A stretch of 64,000 bases of DNA from Streptosporangium subroseum (GTDB taxonomy: Bacteria > Actinomycetota > Actinomycetes > Streptosporangiales > Streptosporangiaceae). Location: NCBI RefSeq assembly GCF_900188345.1, contig NZ_FZOD01000056.1:1-64000 (forward strand), written 5' to 3'. Position numbers and translations under genes: made by a program. Shown in pieces: positions 42,850 through 50,779 of this stretch (position 1 is the stretch's first letter; each line of letters starts with the position of its first letter). The notes below the pieces were generated by a model that had not been told where the DNA came from, did not search any database, and worked only from the letters and a program-made list of their open reading frames with translations.

Positions 42850-43152
42850 CTCGGTACGCGCCCCTGTGAGCTGCAACGTCCCAGTTCTGAGGCGGCCTTG
42901 CACTGCCCGTGAGTGCTCGTGATCCCCGTTCATTCCCCGGCCTTGCTGACACGTGAATGGTGCGGCCTGAGAACCCTGTGCGGACGCACGGGGTTCTCCC
43001 CGACGGGACAATCAGGCCCCCTCGGCCATCTACGGCTCTCGCGTCGGAACGTCGATCATCCCGGAGCCGAGGCCTCCCGCCGGAGGCAATAGACGGTATG
43101 GGGGTGGATAGGGCAGGCTTGATCGAAATAATGATCAGATGCTGAGGACAGG

Positions 43153-43413
43153 GTGGGCGAGTTGAGAGAGCTTTTTGTGTGGCTGTGGGGAGTGCTTTCG
43201 TGGTTATTCTCGGTGGCGGTGCTGTTCTTGGTGATCTATGTGGCGATACGGCTGGCGCTCACACATGATCGTCGGAGTCAGGTTCCGCGTCCGCGCGATG
43301 TGGCGGATGCGGAGCTGCGGGAGCGTGTGGCGGTGGAGAGAACAGCGCAGAAGCAAGAAGCGGAGGAGCGAGCGGCTCGAGGGCGTGAAGCGGAAGAAGC
43401 TGACGACGTGTAG
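43153..43413 (+). CDS. Small membrane protein with charged coiled-coil tail
   Basis: The 86-residue protein starts at GTG 43153 (TTG 43162 possible). One long N-terminal hydrophobic helix (LFVWLWGVLSWLFSVAVLFLVIYVAIRLAL) is followed by a basic patch and a Glu/Arg/Ala-rich helix (DAELRERVAVERTAQKQEAEERAARGREAEEADDV) likely to form a coiled coil. No family recognised. It ends just before a GC-rich dispersed repeat. Confidence 0.55.
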   Translation: MGELRELFVWLWGVLSWLFSVAVLFLVIYVAIRLALTHDRRSQVPRPRDVADAELRERVAVERTAQKQEAEERAARGREAEEADDV

Positions 43414-43429
43414 CGGCGGCGGGCCGGTG

Positions 43430-43577
43430 GTCGGCGCATTAGCTGGGTATGGCGGGCGTGCGGTGCGGGTACGGCTCGGGTCGCTGCCGGCCGGGATCGG
43501 CGCCCACGCCGCATGCCTGGGCGGCGGGCGGCAGAGGGCCGGGTACGGCGGCGCGGCGCGCCGTCGCCTTGACCACG
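43430..43577. repeat. GC-rich dispersed repeat, copy 1
   Basis: This shares a mosaic with 47540-47648 and 49236-49402: a CGGTGCGGGTACGGCT-like left part, CCGGCGCCCACGCCGCA in the middle and the end GGCGCGGCGCGCCGTCGCCTTGA. Here it joins directly to an integrase 3' remnant at about 43573. Its right end can form a strong hairpin. Confidence 0.65.
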
Positions 43578-43720
43578 CGGGCCGCGCTGATTTATCCGCA
43601 CACCGAGACCGGGTGGGACCAGATGGTCGCCGATGGCATGGGCAGACTGGCCGACGAGGCGTTGGGAAAGGCCCAGGATCGAGAGGGATCGGACACGGAA
43701 GATCGAAGTGGGTTCCGAAA
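43573..43720 (+). pseudogene. Tyrosine integrase 3' remnant (lineage 1)
   Basis: The frame encodes TTRAALIYPHTETGWDQMVADGMGRLADEALGKAQDREGS, matching the C-terminus of the near-complete integrase at 54471-55463, including the nucleophile Tyr (LIY). Everything 5' of it is replaced by the GC-rich repeat. The hairpin terminator and att copy C follow at once. Confidence 0.8.
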
Positions 43721-43726
43721 AGAATC

Positions 43727-43765
43727 GGGCCCGGGTTCGGAAGTTGTCCATGACCTGGGCCTTTT
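43727..43765 (+). terminator. Integrase terminator, copy 2
   Basis: GGGCCCGGGT ... TGACCTGGGCC followed by TTTT; same hairpin as at the other att copies. Confidence 0.78.
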
Positions 43766-43769
43766 CGTT

Positions 43770-43813
43770 TGGAGCGGGTGACGGGAATCGAACCCGCGCT
43801 GTCAGCTTGGGAA
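43770..43813 (-). repeat. tRNA-Gly(CCC) 3'-half att copy C
   Basis: It is identical to copies D, F and G from the anticodon loop (TTCCCAA) to CCA. Cloverleaf logic: the bases after the loop form the 3' anticodon strand (GCTGA), then the variable loop, T arm and acceptor strand. The 5' half is absent. Confidence 0.88.
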
Positions 43814-43874
43814 TCATCTACTGACCTTGCTGTCCTGAGCTGGGAAAACGGGAGTGCAGTTCAGGGCGGGTCGA

Positions 43875-43936
43875 GTGACCGTGAGTCCCCGTGAGTAACC
43901 GCGCTTCCCCACCTGTTCTGGCACGCATCTGGCACG
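43875..43936. repeat. Attachment arm right of att C
   Basis: It contains GAGTGACCGTGAGTCCCCGT direct repeats and the pair TGGCACGCATC/TGGCACG spaced 11 bases. Such helical-phase direct repeats are typical arm-type integrase sites (inference). Confidence 0.6.
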
Positions 43937-44012
43937 AAGTCTCGATGTCAAGGCATCGCTGATACGGCGGTTGGGCTGGGGTAAGCGCAGACGCTTACGT
44001 AGACTCAGAGGT

Positions 44013-44258
44013 ATGACTGCCGGGCACGCGCACGAGGAGCTCCACCATCTGGTCGATCGACTTTCTCCGGACCAGGCGCGCCGTCTGCTGCGTCTGGTGA
44101 AGACGGATCCGGAGTTGGCTGAAACCGTGGACGAAGAGACCGATGAGCCGGTTCGGCGTCGGCGGTTGTCGATCGCGGGGATCGGTGCCTCCGGTGAAGG
44201 GGATCTGTCGGAACGGGTCGAAGATCTGCTGGCGGAGCGGTTCAATCGGTCAACGTGA
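44013..44258 (+). CDS. Antitoxin of a VapBC-type pair
   Basis: This 81-residue acidic/basic protein (HAHEELHHLVDRLSPDQARRLLRLVKTDPELAE ... RRRRLSIAGIGASGEGDLSERVEDLLAERF) directly precedes a PIN toxin gene and overlaps its start by 4 bases. The C-terminal DLSERVEDLLAERF is the typical toxin-binding tail of actinobacterial antitoxins in this position. It lies in a 0.9-kb segment bounded by att copies C and D with no integrase. Confidence 0.75.
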   Translation: MTAGHAHEELHHLVDRLSPDQARRLLRLVKTDPELAETVDEETDEPVRRRRLSIAGIGASGEGDLSERVEDLLAERFNRST

Positions 44259-44680
44259 CTTCCACGCTCCTGGACACTGGCCCCTTGATCGCTGTTGTTG
44301 ATCGAGATGACAAGCACCACGCCTCATGCGTGCGTCTCCTCGAAGAGTTGGAGGGGCCACTCCTGCTGCCTTCGACTATCTTGATCGAGGCGGGGTGGAC
44401 CATTAACAGGCACATGGGGCCTCGCGTGCATGCGCAGTTTCTTGATCTAGCGATTGAGGAGTTTGAACTGGTCGATCTGGTGCCAGTCGATGTGCGACGA
44501 ATGGCAGAGCTCGTCCGCACCTACCGAGACGCTCGACTCGACCCGGCTGACGTGTCCGTGGTCGCCATCGCAGAGCGCCTGAACGTTACTTAAATCGCGA
44601 CGCTGGACCGACGTGACTTCACTTTGATCCGACCTCAACATGTGCCGGCGTTCACGCTTCTACCGAAAGTGCTTGGCTGA
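44255..44680 (+). pseudogene. VapC-type PIN ribonuclease toxin with nonsense codon
   Basis: The frame starts at GTG 44255 (TSTLLDTGPLIAVVDRDDKHH, first acidic residue; ILIEAGW, second; RLDPADVSVVAIAERL, third). A TAA at 44591-44593 interrupts it after ERLNVT. In the same frame the sequence continues IATLDRRDFTLIRPQHVPAFTLLPKVLG to a TGA at 44680. That is exactly the usual VapC C-terminus with the last acidic residue. One nonsense mutation therefore removed 29 codons; the toxin is probably inactive. Confidence 0.82.
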
Positions 44681-44696
44681 CCTGGCCTGACAAGGG

Positions 44697-44740
44697 TGGA
44701 GCGGGTGACGGGAATCGAACCCGCGCTGTCAGCTTGGGAA
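44697..44740 (-). repeat. tRNA-Gly(CCC) 3'-half att copy D
   Basis: It has the same 44 bases as copy C. The usual integrase and terminator are missing on the left. The right flank carries the second arm type: GTCGTGAGTGACTGCGG, CCCTCGTTGCCC and TTAATGGCACG. Confidence 0.88.
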
Positions 44741-44859
44741 CCGTATGGATCACGCCTCGTAGGACGGCTGACCTGCGCTTCGGGTCAGTCGTGAGTGACT
44801 GCGGTTGATCCCTCGTTGCCCCCTTAATGGCACGACGATCAACAGATGAGGTGTTGCGG

Positions 44860-45441
44860 ATGGCGTTTACCTACGTCGATGTTGCCTGGCTGGCCGAAGA
44901 CGACGAGCTGGGCGATCTGTGGTGTCTGACCTTCGTGCGTGGAGTCAGCGAGGTGCAGGCGCTTCGCCGGCTGGGTGCCGACCAGGAGAGTATCCGGCCA
45001 CTCACCTATGACGAGTTGATAGACGATGGCCTTTTTCCTGAGACGGTGCTGGTGGGGCGAGTGGGCGACTGGACGGTGCTCATCGAGGAGAGCGGGTGGA
45101 CGTGCACGGAAGCCGACAAGGCACGGGCCCTCTCGGCCGGGACCGTGGCCGTGGCGGTGCTGCGGCACGACTACGCATCCGACGGCTTCGTCTACGCGGT
45201 GGACGGGGAGTTGGTCACGCACTTCAATCCCAAGATTCCCCAATGGCGGCACGGGAGTGATCCCGATCGGCTCAACGACCTGATGAGGCAGGTGGGCCTT
45301 GATCCCGACGACGTACCCGGAACCGGTGCTGAGGCACCGTCGTCCGCGTCCGGGGCACTTCTCCTCGCAGCCCGGTTGACCGGCGTGGTGCTGACCCCGG
45401 AGATTGTCAAAGGGCCGCTCATGAGTGGCGTCGTTGGCTGA
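44860..45441 (+). CDS. DUF6461-like protein, copy 1
   Basis: The protein has 193 residues from the ATG at 44860. Features are VDVAWLAEDDELGDLWCLTFVRGVSEVQALRRLGA, VGDWTVLIEESGWTC, FVYAVDGELVTHFNPKIPQWRHGSDPDRL and a C-terminal SGALLLAARLTGVVLTPE. They match the DUF6461 pattern of a W-rich strand set followed by a GTD-PDR motif. Two diverged relatives lie at 55718 and 57033, each beside an att copy. Function unknown; soluble, no signal. An upstream ATG at 44827 falls in the att arm and is less likely. Confidence 0.75.
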   Translation: MAFTYVDVAWLAEDDELGDLWCLTFVRGVSEVQALRRLGADQESIRPLTYDELIDDGLFPETVLVGRVGDWTVLIEESGWTCTEADKARALSAGTVAVAVLRHDYASDGFVYAVDGELVTHFNPKIPQWRHGSDPDRLNDLMRQVGLDPDDVPGTGAEAPSSASGALLLAARLTGVVLTPEIVKGPLMSGVVG

Positions 45442-45520
45442 TCCGTCCACGATGCCATGTCCGACAGCCGACCTTGAGAGGCTGGCACCGTATTCCGCTG
45501 CCCGGAATCTGCCCGCGCTG

Positions 45521-45560
45521 CAGCACGGCTCGAACTCACAACCTGCGGATTAAAAGATCG
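45521..45560 (-). repeat. Possible tRNA-Lys(TTT) 3' remnant
   Basis: The minus strand reads GATCTTTTAATCCGCAGG then TTGTGAGTTCGAGCC, like an anticodon loop CTTTTAA and a T loop GTTCGAG. Stems do not pair well, so it is a decayed fragment at best. The remaining bases of 45442-45719 hold no gene. Confidence 0.35.
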
Positions 45561-45719
45561 GCTGGGGTTTGTTCCGGACGGTTCAACGCAGACCGGCAGG
45601 TATACGTGGTCCATCCTGAACGGTCTGGGACGACTTCGAATTGCAACTGGAAGTGCAACAGGACTCTTTCCGCCCCACCTGCGATCACTTGCCTAGACCG
45701 GACCGGAACAGCTCGCTGA

Positions 45720-46418
45720 TTAGGCGGCCTCTTCGGGGCGGAAGACGGCTGCTGTGACGGGCGCACGCAGCGTCCAGCCCAGGGAGCGGTAGAGCCCGAG
45801 TCCGTCCCGGGTCGCGACGAGGACACCGGTTCGCGCTCCTTGGATCGCGGCGTAGTGGCCAAGGGCACTCATGACGCGGCTGCCCAACCCTCGACGGCGA
45901 TGCGATGGGTGAGTCTCCACCTGGTCGACGATCGCGAACGACCCGGTCCGTGCGATCCGCCCCCTGGCGGCTATCTGCTCATCGGAGCCGAGGACTTCTG
46001 CATCGGTGACGGCACCCTGTGTCGTAACCCGCAGTGCGTAACCGGTCGGCATGGAGAACTCGGCGGAGCGCAGGGAAACCGTCATCATGTACTCGGGGTC
46101 CTTTACGAGCCAGCCGGTCGGCAGTACGGCGGCGACGGCCTCCACTTCCGCGCAAACCTTGAGCCAGGTTCCCGGGGCGAGCGGCTCCCGTGTCAGACGG
46201 CGGAGGGCTGCCGGATCAAATCGGGGCAGCACGTAGCGGATGAGGTGGCCTGACAGTCCCACATCGATCCTGTAACCGTCCGGCACCGCCACTGGTGATT
46301 CGGTCGCGCGGGAGAGCGTCCATCCCTGTACCCAGGCCGCGGCCACTTCCGGGAGGGCTCCGACGTCTTCAGAGGCGTTGGCCGGGGTACCAAGCACCGT
46401 CAGTCCCTTCGTGAACAT
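45720..46418 (-). CDS. GNAT acetyltransferase
   Basis: The protein has 232 residues from the ATG at 46418. A C-terminal GNAT domain has IVDQVETHPSHRRRGLGSRVMSALGHYAAIQGARTGVLVATRDGLGLYRSLGW (acetyl-CoA loop RRRGLGSR). The N-terminal half (GYRIDVGLSGHLIRYVLPRF) resembles the GNAT-associated domain of single-copy actinomycete acetyltransferases. Substrate unknown. It is cargo of the D-E att segment. Confidence 0.82.
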   Translation of the reverse strand: MFTKGLTVLGTPANASEDVGALPEVAAAWVQGWTLSRATESPVAVPDGYRIDVGLSGHLIRYVLPRFDPAALRRLTREPLAPGTWLKVCAEVEAVAAVLPTGWLVKDPEYMMTVSLRSAEFSMPTGYALRVTTQGAVTDAEVLGSDEQIAARGRIARTGSFAIVDQVETHPSHRRRGLGSRVMSALGHYAAIQGARTGVLVATRDGLGLYRSLGWTLRAPVTAAVFRPEEAA

Positions 46419-46508
46419 CACAGACCTACCGGACACCTTATTGCGACTTCCTCGCAATAAGGGATCCTACTCCCGTTAGAGGCCTCTGGCCGACCCGCCA
46501 TCGTCGTA

Positions 46509-46523
46509 ACCAGTTTGGAAGAT
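46509..46523 (-). repeat. tRNA-Gly(TCC) remnant, second copy
   Basis: ATCTTCCAAACTGGT on the minus strand, continuing TACG as in tRNA-Gly(TCC). The right flank has CGTGAGTCCCCGCGG and GGGCACGCAACGGGCA (46621-46636), the integrase arm repeats. The rest of 46458-46803 holds nothing else I can name. Confidence 0.55.
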
Positions 46524-46803
46524 TGCGGTGCGTGACGCTCCGGCCTGCTGCGTTCCAGTTCAGAGACGGTTTCGCCTTACCCGTGAGTCCCCGCGGTTCT
46601 CCCTTGCTTATCCTCCTGACGGGCACGCAACGGGCATGGGGGACGTCTGGTCCTTCGTTACCTGGCGCCCGGTGGGCCGGGACTGAGGAACGAAGTCTCG
46701 GCCTGTCGATCGCCCCAGCCCCGTATGGAGATCAGCCGTCACCAGGCGATCGTGAGAGTGGTACGAGTGCGGCAGACGTTTGGTTCGATTCGACTATCTG
46801 AGA

Positions 46804-47376
46804 TCAGTCGCACATGGTCATGAGGCGACGGATGCTCTGTTCGGGTTCTTCTCCCTCGGTGTAGAGGACTGTCGTCGCGAAAGCGTGATTCCCCGTGTTG
46901 TGCACCCACTGATGGAGGAAGTCGTACCCGTCCCTGCTGATCCAGTTGGTTCCCTTCGCGGCGAGGCTGCGCTGCCGCAGTACCTGGACAGATCGTTCGA
47001 GGTCGGGGGAGGGCAGCACAAGCACCACATGGTTGACAGGGCGAAGCGCAGTCTGGACACGCTGGAACAGTTCGGGTTGCGTGTAGTGGCTGTGGCCGGC
47101 CCCCAGGGAGATGATCGTGCCCGGGTGGTCAGCGACAATGCGTTCCACGGCATGAGCGCGCGCAGGTTCCCACTCCTGCTCGGCTGCGACTCGGCCCACG
47201 GCCTGGATGCGGTCACGCAGCTTGTCCATGCTCCATCCCACCTCGGCGTAATAGGTCTCGCCGAGTGCGTCAATGTCGACGAAGCTTTTTTCTGCCGCTG
47301 AGGCCAGTCCGTCACCGAGTGTGCTCTTTCCTGTTGCGGCCGGACCAATGAGGACCATCCACGGGGCTGTATGCAT
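46804..47376 (-). CDS. Shikimate-kinase-like P-loop kinase
   Basis: This 190-residue protein has the P-loop GPAATGKSTLGDGLA, SFVDIDALGETYY (shikimate-kinase-type Asp pair), IISLGAGHSHY (GGG-like loop) and a lid-like RQRSLAAKG. The fold is that of shikimate/gluconate kinases, but the substrate-binding residues differ and it lies in accessory DNA far from aroK partners. It may be a small-molecule kinase, perhaps modifying an antibiotic or a toxin (inference). The ATG at 47376 or 47358 may be used. Confidence 0.72.
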   Translation of the reverse strand: MHTAPWMVLIGPAATGKSTLGDGLASAAEKSFVDIDALGETYYAEVGWSMDKLRDRIQAVGRVAAEQEWEPARAHAVERIVADHPGTIISLGAGHSHYTQPELFQRVQTALRPVNHVVLVLPSPDLERSVQVLRQRSLAAKGTNWISRDGYDFLHQWVHNTGNHAFATTVLYTEGEEPEQSIRRLMTMCD

Positions 47377-47539
47377 TCATGCATTCTCGTCTTGCCTGGT
47401 CGTGCACCGGCTGCGGTTTCCGTTCGGAGGAAGGAGGCGCTGTGGGCCACCGATCGTTTCCTGATCGGAGACCAGACGGATCGTGTGCGGCATCTGAACG
47501 GCGGTGCGGCCCACGTGCGACGGGCAACGGTTGGGTGCG

Positions 47540-47648
47540 GCGTGGGTGTGGTGCGGCGGGTGCCCGAGTGCGGCCCCGGCCGTGACCGGCGCCCACGCCG
47601 CACGCTCGGGCGGCGGGCCGTGCGGCGGCGCGCCGCGCCGTCGCCTTG
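47540..47648. repeat. GC-rich dispersed repeat, copy 2
   Basis: GTGACCGGCGCCCACGCCGC, GGGCGGCGGGCCGTGCGGCG and CGCGCCGTCGCCTTGA align with the copies at 43430 and 49236. It again joins directly to a truncated integrase. Confidence 0.65.
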
Positions 47649-48136
47649 ATGCGGGAACAGTGCGTATCCGAGTGGCCTACGTTGAGCGCTTGACCGGCGG
47701 TCTGGTCCTTGGTCCGCTCAAGTCCAAGGCCGGTCGGCGCGTGGTCGGCATTCCCAAGGACATCGTTTCGGCGCTGCGCGAGCACATCGCCACTTACGTT
47801 CAGGACGAGCCGGGCGCGTTGTTGTTTCCCGGTGCGAAGGGCGGGCCACTGCGGCGGAGTGGCTTCAACACCCGCACGCGCTGGGTGGACGTGGTCAAGG
47901 AGATGGGCATGCCGGGTCTGCACTTTCACGATCTCCGGCACACGGGCAACATGCTCGCCGCCGAGTCGGGCGCAGGGCTCAAGGATCTGATGGCCCGGAT
48001 GGGGCACGACAACGTGCGCGCCGCGATGATCTATCAGCACGCCGTACGGGGTGCCGACCGGGTGATCAAGGATGCGATCGGCAGGCGGTTGGAAAAGCGG
48101 AATGACGGTGAAGTCGATGAGATGCCCGCAGGGTGA
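47640..48136 (+). pseudogene. Truncated tyrosine integrase (lineage 2)
   Basis: About 160 codons encode the C-terminal catalytic part: GLVLGPLKSKAGRRVVGIP, HFHDLRHTGNMLAAESG (box II HxxR), LMARMGHDN (His) and AAMIYQHA (nucleophile Tyr). The N-terminal arm- and core-binding domains and the first catalytic Arg are missing; the GC-rich repeat takes their place. It is very close to the fragment at 56365 and distinct from the 54471 lineage. The terminator and att copy E follow. Confidence 0.82.
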
Positions 48137-48194
48137 TCGCGGAGCTAATGGCCCGCTAATAGCCCGAGAAGATCGAACAGTCCGAGAAACGATT

Positions 48195-48233
48195 AAAGCC
48201 CGGGGCGGAAATCCATCCCTGACCTGGGCCTTG
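48195..48233 (+). terminator. Integrase terminator, copy 3
   Basis: AAAGCCCGGGG ... CCTGACCTGGGCCTT; same family of hairpin as the other copies, with more mismatches. Confidence 0.65.
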
Positions 48234-48238
48234 AAGCG

Positions 48239-48282
48239 TGGAGCGGGTGACGGGAATCGAACCCGCTCTGTCAGCTTGGGAA
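48239..48282 (-). repeat. tRNA-Gly(CCC) 3'-half att copy E
   Basis: It differs from copy C by one base in the T stem region (CCCGCTCTG instead of CCCGCGCTG on the plus strand). The right flank holds CCGTGATTCCCCGTGGGTTC and the pair GGGCGCGCAAC/GGGCACG (48387-48404). Confidence 0.87.
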
Positions 48283-48530
48283 GTCTATTAACGCTCTGGT
48301 CCCTCGCCTGCGGAAATGCTGATCTGCGGGGGAGTGCTCCGGCTACCCGTGATTCCCCGTGGGTTCCCCTTGCTCCCCCTACTGACGGGCGCGCAACGGG
48401 CACGGGGGCAACGAACTGACCTTCTTCGTGCCAGCGTGATCATTCGGAGTGTCCTACGGTTGCCGTCAAGCTTGGGACGGTGCTCGGCGATCGAGACCAG
48501 CCAGCGACGCTCGGGGATAACGTCCTCAAG

Positions 48531-48851
48531 CTAGCGTCCACGCTCCCGAATCGCCGCCTCGATTCGTAGGCCAACGCCGATCACAGCCAAGATCAGCGTT
48601 CCTGTGAGAGCCTGGTCAGGTAGCTCGCCGTCGTTGGCGATAAAGAGCAAAAGGGCCAGGGCCACACCAAGAGTGAAGGCCACATTCCCGCAGGCCCTCA
48701 CGGTCTCCACGTCGCTTTTTGTCTCGCGGGGTGTGGTGTCCTCTGGCTCATTCACAGCGAAGATCATCCCATGTCGGCAGATCACGGCGAAAGAGTGCGG
48801 AGACGCCACCCGCAGGTTTCTCCCGACGGGAAGATCCGGCTCCTCAGCCAT
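48531..48851 (-). CDS. Small two-helix membrane protein
   Basis: The 106-residue protein has an acidic middle (NEPEDTTPRETKSDVETVRACG) and two hydrophobic helices (VAFTLGVALALLLFIA and LTGTLILAVIGVGLRI). Its ATG follows the stop codon of the upstream membrane gene with no gap, so the two form an operon; AAAGG is the likely ribosome binding site. No family recognised. Confidence 0.55.
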   Translation of the reverse strand: MAEEPDLPVGRNLRVASPHSFAVICRHGMIFAVNEPEDTTPRETKSDVETVRACGNVAFTLGVALALLLFIANDGELPDQALTGTLILAVIGVGLRIEAAIRERGR

Positions 48852-49196
48852 CTATGAGCCTTTGCTCTGATCATGGCGATCATCCTGGAGCCGAGTGCCC
48901 CCGCCGGAGGCACGGTCTTTCCTCTCGATCATCGCGCAGACGAGAGCTCCAAGCATCATCCCAAACCCTGCCTTAACGGCGATGTCGAGGGTGTCGGAGG
49001 TGGTAGCGAAGAAGCGACCCAACAACCGAACCGATCCGATCAGCGCGAGTATTAATAAGACAACACCGCTGGCCAGGAACGCCGTCCGAAAAATCCGAGC
49101 TGAGTTTGCGGGGTTTAGGGCGGCGCGGTACAGAGCATTACCGAAGGCGGCCAGAGGGAGAATCGCTAAGAGCACGTCAAAGAAGTTGGGACTCAT
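48852..49196 (-). CDS. Small membrane protein, operon partner
   Basis: The protein has 114 residues from the ATG at 49196. Three hydrophobic segments (FFDVLLAILPLAAFGNALY, AFLASGVVLLILALIGSVRLL, GFGMMLGALVCAMI) are followed by a basic tail ERKDRASGGGTRLQDDRHDQSKGS. No family recognised. It directly precedes the two-helix protein and lies in the E-F att segment. Confidence 0.58.
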   Translation of the reverse strand: MSPNFFDVLLAILPLAAFGNALYRAALNPANSARIFRTAFLASGVVLLILALIGSVRLLGRFFATTSDTLDIAVKAGFGMMLGALVCAMIERKDRASGGGTRLQDDRHDQSKGS

Positions 49197-49235
49197 GGCG
49201 GCTGATCGTATGACAGGCGAGTCAGGACGGGAATA

Positions 49236-49402
49236 GCCAGTTTGGCGGCGGTGTGCCGTCGGTCGGCGGGTTGGCATCGTACGGTGCGATGTCCGTACGG
49301 CGATGCCCCGCGCGGCGCCTGCGCCGTGACCGGCCCCCAGGCCGCATGCGCGGCGCAGGAGCGCTGGCGCGGGGCGTACGGCGCGGCGCGCCGCCGCCTT
49401 GA
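49236..49402. repeat. GC-rich dispersed repeat, copy 3
   Basis: The right part (CCGTGACCGGCCCCCAGGCC ... GGCGCGGCGCGCCGCCGCCTTGA) aligns with copies 1 and 2. Here no integrase follows; the IS481 left end comes next. Confidence 0.6.
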
Positions 49403-49453
49403 ATACCCACTAAGAACAATTCGGCAACTCGCTTCCCGCAGCTGTTGTCGTGT

Positions 49454-49505
49454 CCCGGGACATGCTTGACATGTCAGTCCCAGGACATTCTTGACAGGTG
49501 CCGTT
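49454..49505 (+). mobile_element. IS481-type left end
   Basis: CCCGGGACATGCTTGACATG and CCAGGACATTCTTGACAGG are two direct repeats just before an IS481-like transposase start. A near copy of the same 50 bases stands alone at 53778-53828. Confidence 0.7.
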
Positions 49506-49560
49506 TTCGGCTCAGTCTGGCGTGCGTCGTTTGCGGGTGTTGCGTGTCAGGAGGCCGGGA

Positions 49561-49690
49561 TTGGCTCTGGTTGATTTGTCTGTTGTGGAGCAGCGGTATC
49601 ACGCGGTGCTGGCCGTGTTGGCGGGTGCGCGGGTGAGTGAGGTCGCCGCTGAGATCGGGGTGTCGCGGTATCGCGCCTCGGGCCTGACGG
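49561..49690 (+). pseudogene. IS481-family transposase, 5' part
   Basis: From a TTG with an AGGAGG ribosome binding site the frame reads LALVDLSVVEQRYHAVLAVLAGARVSEVAAEIGVSR, the usual N-terminal helix-turn-helix of IS481 transposases. After about residue 42 the sequence changes to unrelated DNA. The C-terminal half of a transposase of the same family resumes at 52625, so the gene seems to be split by a 2.9-kb insertion. The interval 49691-50137 holds no other gene I can support. Confidence 0.75.
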
Positions 49691-50137
49691 GGTGGCAGGT
49701 GCGCAGTGTCGAGTCGGCCGAGCGTCTGCTCACCCTGGCGACCAGGGCCTCAAGGATCGCCCGGCCGCTCACACCCATCACGTCGGAGCAGACGGCGGCG
49801 GTGGCTTGGGCGGCGTTCCTGAAGGGGGCCCGGTTGACCGACGAGCTGTCGGCAGAGGTCACCCTGTCTGCCGTTGCATTCTCATCCCACCAGCCTGTCC
49901 CGATCTGGCATACACCATCCGCACGATCAAGGTGCTCGGCCCCAGATGGCCCCCACGCCGACTGCTGAGTGCGGTAACCCCGGTCATTTATGGAGCCGGT
50001 GCGGGGAACAGAACGTCGCCCACGTTCTCATGCCGCCCGTGCGCCTTGTGTACGGATCACACCGGATGGAAGGCCGTCCCCCGCCCGCCACCGGGCCCCG
50101 GAACGACTCCGCTCGGAACGTGCCGGGGGTACGGGGC

Positions 50138-50698
50138 TCAGGACGCGGGGACCTTGGTGGCGGCGGCGAGGGCGCTGAGCACCTGCACGAGCTGCGCGAC
50201 GGCTTCGGTGTCATCGGCCGGGTGGGTCTCGGCGAAGCGAGTCACTGAGCCGGGTATCGCGAGTTTGGCGTCCTTCAGGATCGTGGCGCCGGCGATACCG
50301 GCGGACTTGCGGGCGTCGTCATGGGCCCACACGCCGCCGTACTGACCGAAGGCGGTGCCGACGACGGCGGTCGGCGAACCCGCCAGGGCGCCGGAGCCGA
50401 GCGGGCGGGACAGCCAGTCGATGGCGTTTTTCAGCACAGCAGGGATGGTGCCGTTGTGCTCGGGGGTGACGAGCAGGAACGCGTCGGCGCGCGCGGCGGT
50501 CTCGCGCAGGCGGGTGGCGGCGGCGGGACGCTGCTCGTCGGTGTCGATGTCCTCGTTGTAGAAGGGCACCTCGGCCAGGCCCTCATAAAGGGTGACCGTG
50601 ACGCCCTCGGGGGCGTGTTTGACGGCGGCCTCGGCGAGCTGACGGTTGTGTGAGCCGGAGCGCAGGCTGCCGACGAGGGCGAGGATGTGGACGGGCAT
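50138..50698 (-). CDS. NADPH-dependent FMN reductase
   Basis: The protein has 186 residues from the ATG at 50698 (GGAGAACCC before it). The flavodoxin-like fold has VHILALVGSLRSGSHNRQLAEAA (FMN phosphate loop), FLLVTPEHNGTIPAVLKNAIDWLSRP and VVGTAFGQYGG, all hallmarks of the azoreductase/chromate-reductase-like FMN_red family. It reduces FMN, quinones or azo/nitro compounds with NADPH. It forms a small oxidoreductase module with the SDR gene and the divergent HxlR regulator. Confidence 0.9.
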   Translation of the reverse strand: MPVHILALVGSLRSGSHNRQLAEAAVKHAPEGVTVTLYEGLAEVPFYNEDIDTDEQRPAAATRLRETAARADAFLLVTPEHNGTIPAVLKNAIDWLSRPLGSGALAGSPTAVVGTAFGQYGGVWAHDDARKSAGIAGATILKDAKLAIPGSVTRFAETHPADDTEAVAQLVQVLSALAAATKVPAS

Positions 50699-50779
50699 GG
50701 GTTCTCCAGACATAGACGTGCCGACGGAGCAAATACGACTGAGAGAGATGTGGATCTTGGTTCGCGGTGGTGAGCGGCG

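Noticed and set aside
47312..48403. Minus-strand 363-codon frame opposite the integrase remnant
   Set aside because: The plus strand encodes HxxR and Tyr integrase motifs; the minus frame has no features.
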